The notes beneath the pieces were generated by a model that had not been told where the DNA came from, did not search any database, and saw only the letters and a list, made by a program, of their open reading frames with translations. The position numbers were made by a program, and so were the translations under genes. 64,000 bases of DNA from Sorangium cellulosum So0157-2 (lineage in GTDB: Bacteria; Myxococcota_A; Polyangia; Polyangiales; Polyangiaceae): NCBI RefSeq assembly GCF_000418325.1, contig NC_021658.1, positions 4,044,001-4,108,000 on the forward strand, read 5' to 3'. This document shows positions 1 through 9,300 of the stretch, one piece after another (within the stretch, counting starts at the first letter, position 1; each line of letters starts with the position of its first letter).

Positions 1-135
1 GCTAACCCTGCGCCCAGACCGCAACAAGCCGACCACCTCGGCGCCGCCGCGCCGGCCCGGCCGAGCGATGTGGCCCGCCCGCACACCGGCGCTGGCTCGA
101 CCTTTGAAGAGGCCCAGAGCCCAGCGCGGAGGATC

Positions 136-3100
136 ATGGGGCGTTCGGGGACGGGCTGGATCGGTCTCGCCGGCGCGGGGAGGAGCCGCGGCGGCGGCAG
201 CGCGCGGCGGCTCCGCCGCTCGCCTGGGCGCGATCTGCACGGGCGCGCCGGGATCGCGCGGCTGCGCGCGGAGGTGGCCGGCCTCTTCGGCGACGGTGCG
301 CGCGCCGCGCGCATCGAGCGCGACCTCGCCGCGGTCCCCGGCGTCGCGTCCGCGCGGGCGAGCGCGAGGACCGGGCGGGTGCTCGTGCGCGTGCGGGAGG
401 ACGCGGCCCACCTGGCCGCCGTCGTGCTCGCCGCCCACGCCGTCCCCGGCGCCCCGCCGCCGCCGTCCGCGCGACGCGCCGCGCTGGCCCTGGCCGAGGG
501 CGTGGGCGCGCTCGTCCGCGGCGCGTGCCGCCGCCTGCGCCGCGAGGGCGCGGCCGAGCGCGAGCGCGCGCCGGCCGCGCGGGGCGAGCGCGCGCCGGCC
601 GCGCGGGGCGATGGCGAGGGCGCCGCCGCCGTCGACCGGGCCCACGCGGAGGACGCGAGCGCGGTCGCCCGCGCGCTCGGCGTCGACCCGGCCGCGGGGC
701 TCGGCGCCGCCGAGGCGCTGCGCCGCCTCCGCCAGGTCGGCCCCAACGAGCTCGCGGGCGTCGCGACCCGCTCGTCGCTCGAGATCCTCGCCGAGCAGCT
801 CTTCACCGTGCCCACCGCGCTGCTCCTCGGCGCGGCGGGCCTGTCGCTCGCGCTCGGCGATACGGTCGACGCGGGCGCCGTCCTCCTCGTCGTCGGCGCG
901 AACGCGGCGATCGGCACGTACACCGAGTCGCGCGCCGAGGAGCTCCTGCACGCCTGGGGCGCGCTCCGGGTCGGGTGGGCGCGCGCCGTGCGCGACGGGC
1001 GCGAGCAGCGGCTCGCCGCGTCGGAGATCGTGCCGGGCGACGTGCTCGCGCTCCGCGCGGGCGAGCCGGTCGTCGCGGACGCGCGCGTCGTCGCGGCGCG
1101 CGACCTCGCCGTCGACGAGAGCACGCTGACCGGCGAGAGCGAGCCCGTCGAGAAGGGCGCCGCGAAGATCGACGCCGGCGCGCCGCTCGCCGAGCGCCGC
1201 GGCATGGTGTACGCGGGCACCACGGTCGCCTCGGGCGAGGGCGCGGCGGTGGTCGTCGCGACGGGCGGGCGGACCGCGCTCGGGGACATCCAGCGCGCGC
1301 TCTCCCGCGAGGGCGAGCGCACCCCGCCGATCGAGCGGGAGCTCGCCTGGATCGGCCGGCGCCTCGCGGCCTTCGCGCTCGCGAGCTCGTCGGCGGTGGT
1401 GGCCGTCGGCCTCGCGCGGCGGCGGCCGCTCCGCGAGCTCGCGCGGAGCGCCGTCGCCCTCGGCGTCGCCGCCATCCCCGAGGGGTTCCCTGCCGTGGGC
1501 ACCACCGCGCTCGCGCTGGCGAGCCGCCGCCTGCGCGGCCGCGGCATCGTCATCCGCCGCCTCGCCGCGGCCGAGACGCTCGGCGCGGTGAGCGTCGTCT
1601 GCGCCGACAAGACCGGCACGCTCACCGAGAACCGCATGCGGGTCGCGGAGATCTTCCTCCCCGGCGAGGGCGTCCTGCGGGTCGCCCGCGCCGCGCGCGG
1701 CGAGCGCGGCGGCGATCGCGACGGCGCAGCGCCGCGGCGCGAGATCGCGCTCCTCGGCGAGGACGGGCGCGAGGTCGCCGCGAGCGCCCCGCGCGTGCAC
1801 GCGCTCGCGCGCATCGCCGCGCTCAACGCCGACGTCGAGCTGAGCGACGTCGGCAAGGTCGTCCAGGGCAGCGGCACGGAGCGCGCGCTCGTCGAGTTCG
1901 CGCTCGCGGCCGGCTACCCCGTGTCGGCGCGGCGCCTCGCGGCGCGGCGCGTGAGCGAGGAGCGCCGCTCGGCCGAGCGCGCGTTCATGGTGACGGTCCA
2001 CGATCACCCGGAGCTCGGGCACATCGAGCTCGTCAAGGGCGCGCCCGAGCAGGTGGTCGCGCGCTGCGACGCCCCGCGCGGCGCGGGCCGCGACGAGGTG
2101 CTCCGGCAGAACGACGCGATGGCCTCGCGCGGCCTGCGCGTGCTCGCCCTCGCGTGGCGGCGGGACGGCCGGCCGGACGACGACGCCCCGCTCGAGCTCG
2201 CCGGCCTCGTCGGGCTCCGCGACCCGGCGCGCGAAGGCGCGCGGGAGGCGCTCGCGACCCTCTCCGGCGCGGGCATCCGCACCCTGATGCTCACGGGCGA
2301 TCAGGAGCGGACCGCGCGCGCGATCGGCGCCGAGCTCGGCATCCCCGCCGACGCCGTGCACAGCCGGGTCACGCCCGAGGCCAAGCTCGACATCGTGCGG
2401 GCGCTCCAGCAGCGCGGCGCGATCGTCGCCATGACGGGCGACGGCGTGAACGACGGCCCCGCGCTCAAGGCCGCGGACGTCGGCGTGGCCATGGGCAAGC
2501 GCGGCACGGACATCGCGCGGGCGGTGGCCGACGTGGTCCTCGCCGAGGACGACCTGCCGAGCCTCGCCGAGGCGGTCCGCGAGGGCCGCCGGCTGCACGA
2601 CAACGTCCGCCGCGCGATCGCGTACTTCGTCGCCACGAACGCGAGCGAGGTGCTCGCGATGCTGGCCGGCGCCCTGGTCGGCGCCTCGCCGCTCACGCCG
2701 CTACAGCTCCTCTGGATCAACCTGCTCACCGACATCGCGCCCGCGCTCGCGCTCGCGCTGGAGCCGGCCGAGCCCGGCGTCATGCGGCGCCCCCCGCGCG
2801 ATCCGGCCGCGCCGCTGCTCGGCGGCCGCGACCTCCGCGCGCTGGGGCTCGACGCGGCCACGATGTCCGGGGCCTCGCTCGCGGCGTACGCGATCGGCGG
2901 CCGCGCGACCGCGGGGTCGAGGGCGTTCACCGCGCTCGTGACCGCGCAGCTGCTCCACATCCTCGCCTGCCGCGCCGGCGCCCCGGAGGGCGCTCCGGGC
3001 CCGCGCGCGCGCCGGGACAACCCGCACGTCGCGCGCGCGCTCGCCGCGACCGCCGCGCTCCAGGCGCTCGCGCTCGGCTCGCGCTCGCTCGGCCGCCTGC

Positions 3101-3309
3101 TCGGGGCGCCGCGCCTCGCCGCCGGCGAGCTCGCGCTCGCGCTGACCGCGGGCGCGCTGCCCTCGCTGGTCCGCGGGTCTCCGGCGCGCGCCGCGGGCGC
3201 CGGCCGCGAGATCGCGATCGTCCGCCCGGTCGACTCCGTCGAGCGCATCGACGACGGTGCGCGCGGCGCGCGCGCCGCCGCTTCGCGAAAGGGGGATACG
3301 GCATCATGA
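136..3309 (+). CDS. P-type cation-transporting ATPase with N-terminal extension
   Basis: Integral membrane ATP-driven cation pump, 1057 aa from the ATG at 136 (GGAGG at 128-132; a GTG at 70 is an in-frame alternative). Visible P-type motifs: TGES at 332-335 (actuator), PEGFP at 448-452 in the membrane helix that binds the ion, phosphorylation motif DKTGTLT from Asp491, and hinge GDGVND at 768-773. PEGFP resembles the PEGLP of P2-type (Ca2+-like) pumps rather than the CPC of heavy-metal P1B pumps, so the ion cannot be named. The first ~100 residues contain an HMA-like fold pattern (PGVASARASARTGRVLV) without a CxxC metal site. It is coupled by a 4-base overlap to a DUF5132-like gene and then an HMA2-like gene; this trio resembles the CtpI-like ATPase neighbourhoods of actinobacteria (family knowledge). 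Confidence 0.93.
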   Translation: MGRSGTGWIGLAGAGRSRGGGSARRLRRSPGRDLHGRAGIARLRAEVAGLFGDGARAARIERDLAAVPGVASARASARTGRVLVRVREDAAHLAAVVLAAHAVPGAPPPPSARRAALALAEGVGALVRGACRRLRREGAAERERAPAARGERAPAARGDGEGAAAVDRAHAEDASAVARALGVDPAAGLGAAEALRRLRQVGPNELAGVATRSSLEILAEQLFTVPTALLLGAAGLSLALGDTVDAGAVLLVVGANAAIGTYTESRAEELLHAWGALRVGWARAVRDGREQRLAASEIVPGDVLALRAGEPVVADARVVAARDLAVDESTLTGESEPVEKGAAKIDAGAPLAERRGMVYAGTTVASGEGAAVVVATGGRTALGDIQRALSREGERTPPIERELAWIGRRLAAFALASSSAVVAVGLARRRPLRELARSAVALGVAAIPEGFPAVGTTALALASRRLRGRGIVIRRLAAAETLGAVSVVCADKTGTLTENRMRVAEIFLPGEGVLRVARAARGERGGDRDGAAPRREIALLGEDGREVAASAPRVHALARIAALNADVELSDVGKVVQGSGTERALVEFALAAGYPVSARRLAARRVSEERRSAERAFMVTVHDHPELGHIELVKGAPEQVVARCDAPRGAGRDEVLRQNDAMASRGLRVLALAWRRDGRPDDDAPLELAGLVGLRDPAREGAREALATLSGAGIRTLMLTGDQERTARAIGAELGIPADAVHSRVTPEAKLDIVRALQQRGAIVAMTGDGVNDGPALKAADVGVAMGKRGTDIARAVADVVLAEDDLPSLAEAVREGRRLHDNVRRAIAYFVATNASEVLAMLAGALVGASPLTPLQLLWINLLTDIAPALALALEPAEPGVMRRPPRDPAAPLLGGRDLRALGLDAATMSGASLAAYAIGGRATAGSRAFTALVTAQLLHILACRAGAPEGAPGPRARRDNPHVARALAATAALQALALGSRSLGRLLGAPRLAAGELALALTAGALPSLVRGSPARAAGAGREIAIVRPVDSVERIDDGARGARAAASRKGDTAS

Positions 3310-3590
3310 GGTTTCATCCACCGTCGTTCGCCCTCGGGGTCGGCAGCGCCGTCCTCCTGATGGGCAAGAAGCAGCACCTCCGGCCGGTGGTCGTCGAGAT
3401 CGCGGCGCTCGGGCTCCACCTGGGCCGGCTGGGCTTCGCCTTGGTCGAGCGCCAGCGGGAGCACGCCGAGGATCTCTGGGCCGAGATCGCGGATCGCGCG
3501 CGGCGCAAGGCCGGGGGCGCGGAGCGGGGCGCGCGCGCCGCGCGGCGGAGCAACGGCGCCTCCGACCTCCACGGGGAGCCGTCGTCATGA
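3306..3590 (+). CDS. Small DUF5132-like protein
   Basis: A 94-aa protein whose ATG overlaps the stop of the upstream ATPase (ATGA). The N-terminus is mildly hydrophobic (FALGVGSAVLLMG), followed by a basic KKQHLRP segment and an amphipathic helix rich in Arg and Glu. Length, pattern and position beside a P-type ATPase and an HMA2-like protein fit DUF5132 proteins, which are short, membrane-associated and of unknown function. The tight coupling on both sides says it is made together with the pump, possibly as a small accessory subunit (inference). Confidence 0.7.
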   Translation: MRFHPPSFALGVGSAVLLMGKKQHLRPVVVEIAALGLHLGRLGFALVERQREHAEDLWAEIADRARRKAGGAERGARAARRSNGASDLHGEPSS

Positions 3591-4204
3591 GGCTGCCGCC
3601 GGTGCTCGTCGCCCACGTGCTGGAGCGGCGCGTCCGCCTGCGCGCCCCGGCGCTGGCCGGCCACCGTCGCGCGTGCGAGCGGGTCGCGGAGCAGCTCGCG
3701 GCCGATCCCGGCTGCGAGGCCGTGACGGTCCGACCGGTCACGGGCTCGGTGATCGTCGAGCGCCTCAAGGGCGGCCTCGACGCCGAGCGGCTGCGCGCCC
3801 GGCTCGCCGAGCTGGTCGGCGAGGCGCGCGACGACGACGGCCGCCTGATCGTCGCCCCGCGGCCCGAGGGCCACCCTGGCCCGACGCGCGTCGCGCGCGC
3901 CGTCGCGCACGCCGTCGCCGGGATCAACGCGGACGTGCGCGAGGCGATGGATTACCGCGCGGATCTCGGCACGCTCCTGCCGGTCTTCTTCGCGGCGGCC
4001 GGGATCGCCGAGGTCGGCGCGACACGCCGGCTGCCTGTGCCGGCCTGGTTCAACCTGCTCTGGTGGTCGCTCCGGTGGTTCGTGACGTTCAACCCCGCGG
4101 CGGTGGCGGAGGAGCTGCGCGCCGCCGCCGGCGGGGCACCGTCCCCGCCGGCCGACGCGGCCGACGGGAACGGCGGCGCGGGCCCGCCCGGTCGCGCGCT
4201 GTAG
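3587..4204 (+). CDS. HMA2-like domain protein with membrane segment
   Basis: A 205-aa protein starting at an ATG that overlaps the preceding stop by 4 bases. Residues ~1-85 look like a heavy-metal-associated-like (HMA2) ferredoxin fold: VRLRAPALAGHR, then CEAVTVRPVTGSVIVE, but with no CxxC. Residues ~110-175 contain a weakly hydrophobic stretch (LGTLLPVFFAAAGIAEV) and a Trp-rich helix (FNLLWWSLRWFVTF) that probably lie in or on the membrane. The C-terminus is low-complexity Pro/Gly/Ala. As third gene of the ATPase operon it is a candidate ion-handling or regulatory partner of the pump; the missing Cys pair argues against classic Cu/Zn binding. Confidence 0.78.
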   Translation: MRLPPVLVAHVLERRVRLRAPALAGHRRACERVAEQLAADPGCEAVTVRPVTGSVIVERLKGGLDAERLRARLAELVGEARDDDGRLIVAPRPEGHPGPTRVARAVAHAVAGINADVREAMDYRADLGTLLPVFFAAAGIAEVGATRRLPVPAWFNLLWWSLRWFVTFNPAAVAEELRAAAGGAPSPPADAADGNGGAGPPGRAL

Positions 4205-4705
4205 GGCGCGGGATCGCCGCGTGGCGCGGGCCATCGCGCGGCCGTGCGGCTCGCGCCGAGCAGGTGGATGCCGCCCATGACGATGAGCCGGGGGCCGGCG
4301 AGCCCTCGAGTCCAGCGCGGGTCGATGCGCGCGTTGACCGCCTCGGCGAGCGCGACGGCGATCGGCGTGCTCGGCAGCAGGGCGGCGGACGCGCCGATGA
4401 ACACCGATAGGCGGTTCAGGCGCTCATGGCTGGACCGGCTCCACGCCGCGCACAGGGGCAAGCACGGAGAGAGGCAGCGAGAGCATTCCACCGGAGAGCG
4501 TATGTTTCTCGTAACGCACCTCGCGCGGACACCTTTTTGCGGCGTGAGCGTGCCGGCGCGCTGTCGTGCTCGTTGCGCTTCCCGTCGACCGCGACGTAAA
4601 GCGGCGACGCTTCACAACAGTTCGGGATTCGATTGAACCTTGGTAGCGGCGCGCGTACCTTGTTGTCCCAGATCGTAAGCCCCAGAAGCAGAGGGGAACA
4701 CGTTG
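4205..4705. other. Intergenic stretch with a possible gene remnant on the minus strand
   Basis: No convincing intact gene. On the minus strand an open frame from about 4491 down to 4205 encodes a plausible hydrophobic segment (FIGASAALLPSTPIAVALAE) followed by a charged stretch and LIVMGGIHLLGASR. It then runs antisense into the HMA2-like gene without a sensible C-terminus and has no ribosome site, so it may be a decayed membrane-protein fragment. From 4440 onward GC falls, and the last 80 bases hold the promoter of the next gene. Confidence 0.3.
4633..4661 (+). promoter_or_regulatory. Candidate sigma-70 promoter of the lipoprotein/collagen-repeat operon
   Basis: TTGAAC (4633-4638), a 17-base spacer and TACCTT (4656-4661) lie about 45 bases upstream of the ATG at 4706, in a locally AT-richer stretch. 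The -35 element is a good match and the -10 element a moderate one. Confidence 0.4.
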
Positions 4706-5083
4706 ATGGCGAGACCGCGATTTTCTACCTGGCTTGGCCTGTTTGTTGCATCACTTGCCATATCTCCTGGCTGCAGCTGCGGCGGTGACGAGCTGACGGT
4801 GACCGGGCCCGGGTCGGGCGGCGGGGGGTTCGGGGGTGCTGGCGGCGCGGGGGCTGGCCCTTCGGTGGCGTCGAATGGTGGGGGCGGGGAGGGGGGCAAG
4901 GCTGAGGTCGCGGACCGGGGCGTCGCTGCGAGCGATGTGGTCAGCGCGGGCGAGGTCGTGAGGAGCCCGAGCTACCGCATGGTCTTCACGCTCGGTCAGC
5001 CGACGCAGAATCAGGGAAAGACGGCCTCGCCGAGCTACCGCATGCAGGGCGGGCTGGTCGGGGCGAATGGGAGCTTGCCATGA
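4706..5083 (+). CDS. Small secreted lipoprotein with paired PSYRM motifs
   Basis: A 125-aa predicted lipoprotein. The ATG at 4706 is preceded by GAGGGG with good spacing; a TTG at 4703 is less likely. A signal peptide (LFVASLAISPGC) ends in a lipobox-like SPGC, giving a lipidated Cys, followed by a Gly-rich low-complexity linker. The C-terminal ~45 residues carry two SPSYRM motifs around FTLGQPTQNQ and end in QGGLVGANGSLP, a pattern seen in many secreted bacterial proteins just before a following domain. It overlaps the collagen-repeat gene by 4 bases, so the pair is probably co-translated and acts outside the cell. Molecular function unknown. Confidence 0.75.
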   Translation: MARPRFSTWLGLFVASLAISPGCSCGGDELTVTGPGSGGGGFGGAGGAGAGPSVASNGGGGEGGKAEVADRGVAASDVVSAGEVVRSPSYRMVFTLGQPTQNQGKTASPSYRMQGGLVGANGSLP

Positions 5084-6210
5084 ACGGGATGGGACGGCGT
5101 GTCCTCGCGATTTGTGTCCTCCTCGCCGCCTCGGTCGGCCTCGTGCGCGGCGCGTCTGCCGCTGTGCCGACGCAGATCACGCACCAGGGCCGGCTCTTCA
5201 CGGCGAACGGAGAGCCGGTCAACGACGCGCTCCAGGTGACGTTCGCGGTGTACGCCGCCGAGGCGCCGGAGGAGGGCGAGGCGCCGCTCTGGAGCGAGAC
5301 GATCTCGATCTCGTTCGACGACGGATATTTCTCCACGGTGCTCGACTTCACGGAGGAGCAGGCCGCGAAGGTCTTCAACGGCTCGGTCCGTTACCTCGGA
5401 ATCACGGTCGCGAACGATCCGGAGATGGAGCCTCGCGCGGCGATCGGGAGCGTTCCGTACGCGATGGTCGCGAACAACGCAGTTGGTGAGATCACGCCGA
5501 AGCTGGTGAAGATCGGCGACAAGGTCGTCATCGACGAGAACGGCAACTGGGTCGGCAATCCGAGCGGGGTCGCCGGGCCGCCGGGTCCTCCTGGGCCCGA
5601 GGGGCCTAAGGGCCTGCCTGGCGAGATGGGCCCTGAGGGGCCCCAGGGGCCTTCTGGGCCCGAGGGGGCTCAGGGGCCTCAGGGTCTGCCTGGCGAGAGG
5701 GGTCCTGAGGGGCCCCAGGGTCCTCCTGGGCCACCGGGTCCCGAGGGTCTCCAGGGGCCGGTCGGTCCGTCAGGGGTGCTCGCGACGATCGCGATTGCGG
5801 GCAACATTGCCCCCACGTTTCCTGGCTACAGCCCCGAATACGTCTTCGTCGGTCCTCCGGGGTCGGTGAGCATCACCGGGAGGAAGCGCGTGACGGGATC
5901 GGCCTCTGCGGCCCTTGGCCTAGGGCCGTCCAGCGCTCCGCTCCTCGCCATGGTCGGCCTCTGTTACCAGCCGGTCGACGAGGCGGGCGTCGGGGGCGAT
6001 CTCGTCAACTTCTTCGGAAACGCCTATGCGAGCCACTATTTCACGCCGACGCGCGCCACCTACGCTGTCTCTGGCACGACCTCGTTGACAGAGGGCGACT
6101 GGAATGTCGGCATGTGCCTCCGCAATGAGGGGGGCAGCACGATCCTTGGAGCGAGCTCGACGACCGCCGGCAGCCTGGTGAACGGCTGGTTCATCGTCAC
6201 GAACGACTGA
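5080..6210 (+). CDS. Secreted collagen-like Gly-X-Y repeat protein
   Basis: A 376-aa exported protein with a Sec signal (RRVLAICVLLAASVGL, cleavage near ASA-A). Residues ~30-160 form a globular N-terminal domain of the kind found on bacterial fibre proteins (ITHQGRLFTANGEPVND and AAIGSVPYAMVANNA). Residues 163-231 are 23 uninterrupted Gly-X-Y triplets rich in GPP, GPE and GPQ, predicted to form a collagen-like triple helix. The remainder is a ~145-residue C-terminal globular domain with several aromatic beta strands, possibly the trimer head. It is coupled to the upstream lipoprotein, which might anchor it. Bacterial collagen-like proteins are usually surface adhesins or filaments; that role here is inference. 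Confidence 0.88.
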   Translation: MNGMGRRVLAICVLLAASVGLVRGASAAVPTQITHQGRLFTANGEPVNDALQVTFAVYAAEAPEEGEAPLWSETISISFDDGYFSTVLDFTEEQAAKVFNGSVRYLGITVANDPEMEPRAAIGSVPYAMVANNAVGEITPKLVKIGDKVVIDENGNWVGNPSGVAGPPGPPGPEGPKGLPGEMGPEGPQGPSGPEGAQGPQGLPGERGPEGPQGPPGPPGPEGLQGPVGPSGVLATIAIAGNIAPTFPGYSPEYVFVGPPGSVSITGRKRVTGSASAALGLGPSSAPLLAMVGLCYQPVDEAGVGGDLVNFFGNAYASHYFTPTRATYAVSGTTSLTEGDWNVGMCLRNEGGSTILGASSTTAGSLVNGWFIVTND

Positions 6211-6314
6211 GGGCGAGCCCTCGCGCTCGAATCCGCACGAGCGATGAGCTCGCTCAACGCAGCTGGCTCGCGTAGCTCTGGAGGGAGCGATGGCTCAGGC
6301 GAGCTCGGCGGGGC

Positions 6315-6345
6315 GCCCGCGCGCCCCCTCCGAGGGCGCGCGGGC
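6315..6345. terminator. Perfect 12-bp hairpin between convergent genes, likely bidirectional terminator
   Basis: GCCCGCGCGCCC (6315-6326) and GGGCGCGCGGGC (6334-6345) are exact reverse complements around a 7-base loop. The hairpin lies 7 bases downstream of the carB stop and 105 bases after the collagen-repeat gene. There is no U-tract, which is common for high-GC terminators. Confidence 0.6.
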
Positions 6346-6352
6346 CTGCACG

Positions 6353-9300
6353 TCAGCGCAGCGCCACCGGGCTCCGCGCGATGTACTCGTCGTAGGCGAG
6401 CGTCCGCAGGTCCCCGATCCGCTTCGCGTGCATCGCCTCGATGACCGCCCGCGCGAGCTGGAGATCGGTGATGAGCGGGATGTTCGCGTCGACCGCCCGC
6501 CGCCGGATCAGGTACCCGTCCGGACGCCCGAGCTGGTCGTACTCGCGGGGGATGTTGATCACGAGATCCACCTTCCCCTGCTCGATCGCGCTCATCGCCG
6601 TCTCCCCCTCGTCCGGCTGCTTCGCGAGGCTCGTGCACTCGAGCCCCAGCGCCCGGAGCGCCTCGGCCGTGCCCGGGGTCGCGTAGATGGGCAGCTTCAG
6701 GTGCTCGGCGATGATGCGCGCCTCGTCCGCGAACCAGTACTTGTCCTCGAGCGGCCCGAGCGACAGGAGGACGCCCTTCTTCGGGAACCGGAACCCGGTC
6801 GCGAGCAGCGCGTGCAGCAGCGCTTCATGCACGTCGTCCCCGAAGCAGCCGACCTCGCCGGTGCTCGCCATCTCCACGCCGAGCATCGGGTCGGCCCCCA
6901 CGAGGCGCGAGAACGAGAACATCGGCGCCTTCACGCCGACGTAATCGAGATCGAGCCCGCGGTTCTCGACCGGCTGCGACACGCCGAGCATCCGGCGCAT
7001 CGCCTCCCGGACGAAGTTGTTCCCCGTCACCTTGGACACGAACGGGAAGCTCCGCGACGCGCGCAGGTTGCACTCGATGACCTTCACCGTGTTGTGCTTG
7101 GCCAAGAACTGCATGTTGAACGGCCCGGTGATCGAGAGCGACCGCGCCACCTGCTGGGCGATCTGCTTGATCCTGCGGATCGTCGCGATGTAGAGCGACT
7201 GCGGGGGCAAGACGAGCGTCGCGTCGCCGCTGTGGACGCCGGCGTTCTCGACGTGCTCGCTGATCGCCCAGAGGACGATCTCCCCCCGGTCGGCGACCGC
7301 GTCGATCTCCACCTCGCGGGCGTGGGTCTCGAACTTCGAGACGACCACGGGGTAGGCCGGGGACACCGCCTTGGCCCGGGCGAGGATGCGATCGAGCTCG
7401 TTGGGCTCGTGCGCCACGCTCATGGCCGCGCCGCTCAGCACGTAGCTCGGCCGCACGAGGACCGGGAAGCCGCCGAGCTTGTTCACGATCTCGCCCGCCT
7501 GGGCCGCGTCGACGACGTGCGCCCAGCGCGGCTGATCGATCTCCAGCCGGTCGAGCAGATCGCTGAACTTCTTCCGGTCCTCGGCCGTGTCGATGCTCCC
7601 CGGGCTCGTGCCGAGGATGCGCGCCCCGGCCTGGTGCAGCCGGAGCGCCAGGTTGTTCGGGACCTGCCCGCCCATGCTGACCACGATGCCGTACGGCTGC
7701 TCCCGCTCGTAGATGTCGAGCACCGTCTCGAGGCTGATCTCGTCGAAGACCAGCTTGTCGCACGTGTCGTAATCGGTGCTGACCGTCTCCGGGTTGTAGT
7801 TCAGCATCATGGTCTCGTAGCCGAGCTCCGAGGCCGCGCGGATCGCGTTGACGCAGCACCAGTCGAACTCGACGCTCGATCCGATGCGGTAGGCGCCGGA
7901 CCCGAGCACCATGATCTTCTTCCGCCAGGACGGCGCGACGTCCGTGGCCGACGCGTGGTAGCTCGAATAGAGGTAGTTCGTCTCGGCGGGGAACTCGGCC
8001 GCGAGCGTGTCGATCTGCGCGAGGTGCGGCACGATCCCGTGCCGCTTCCTGAGCTCCCGGAGCGAGCCCCGCGGCGCGCCCGTCAGCGTGCCGATCATCC
8101 GGTCGCTGAAGCCGAGCTGCTTGGCCTCCCGGAGCGTCTCCTCGTCGAGCGCGGGCTCCTGCGCCGCCGCGGGCTTGTCGGCCTGCGCCGGGACGGGCAC
8201 CCGGAGCGTCTTGAGGTCCCGGTGCATCCGAACGATCGGCTCGATCTGGTGCAGGAACCACCGGTCGATCTTGGTGAGATCGTGGATCTCGTCGATCGAC
8301 ATCCCCTCCTGCAGCGCGCGGGCGACGGCGAAGATCCGGAGCGGCGTGGCGTTCTTCAGCTCGTCGGGCAGGTCCTTGAAGGTGAACGCGTCGGGGTCGA
8401 GCCCCTTCACCCCGATGTCGAGCATCCGGAGCGCCTTCTGGATGACCTCGGGGAACGTCCTGCCGATGGCCATGACCTCGCCGACGCTCTTCATCTCGCT
8501 GCCGATCCGCATCGAGGCGCCGCGGAACTTGCCGAGGTCCCAGCGCGGGACCTTGCAGACGAGGTAGTCGAGCGCCGGCTCGAAGAACGCGGTCGTCCTG
8601 CGGGTGATCGCGTTGGCGATCTCGGGCATCGTGTAGCCGACGGCGATCTTCGCCGCGACGTACGCGAGCGGGTAGCCCGTCGCCTTGCTGGCGAGCGCGC
8701 TCGACCGGGAGAGGCGCGCGTTCACCTCGATGACCCGGTAATCGACCCTGTTCGGGTCGAGCGCGTACTGGATGTTGCACTCGCCCACGATGCCGAGGTG
8801 GCGGATCGTCTTCAGCGCGACCGAGCGGAGGAGCTGGTACTCCTCGTCGTTCAGCGTCTGCGACGGGGCGACGACGATCGACTCCCCGGTATGGATCCCC
8901 ATCGGATCGAGGTTCTCCATGTTGCAGACGGTGATGCAGTTGTCGCGGCCGTCGCGGACGACCTCGTACTCGATCTCCTTCCAGCCGCGGAGGCACTCCT
9001 CGACGAGCACCTGGGGCACGCCGCCGGCGAAGCCGCGCCGCACGGCGTCGTCGAGGTCGCGCTCGCTCTCGACGATGCCGCTGCCCTTGCCGCCGAGCGC
9101 GTAGCCGCCGCGGAGCATCACGGGGAACCCGATCTCGCGCGCCGCGGCCATGGCCTCGGCCGGCGTGCGGCAGGCGCGGCTCCGGGCCGTCTTCACGCCG
9201 ATCTCGTCGAGGCGGTCGATGAAGAGCCGCCGGTCCTCGGTGTCGCGGATGGCCTTGATCGGCGTGCCGAGCACGCGCACGCCGTACTTGTCGAGGATCC

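Noticed and set aside
525..3305. Arg/Ala-rich long frame in +3 across the P-type ATPase
   Set aside because: Out-of-frame shadow; only its final part from 3306, the DUF5132-like gene, is real.
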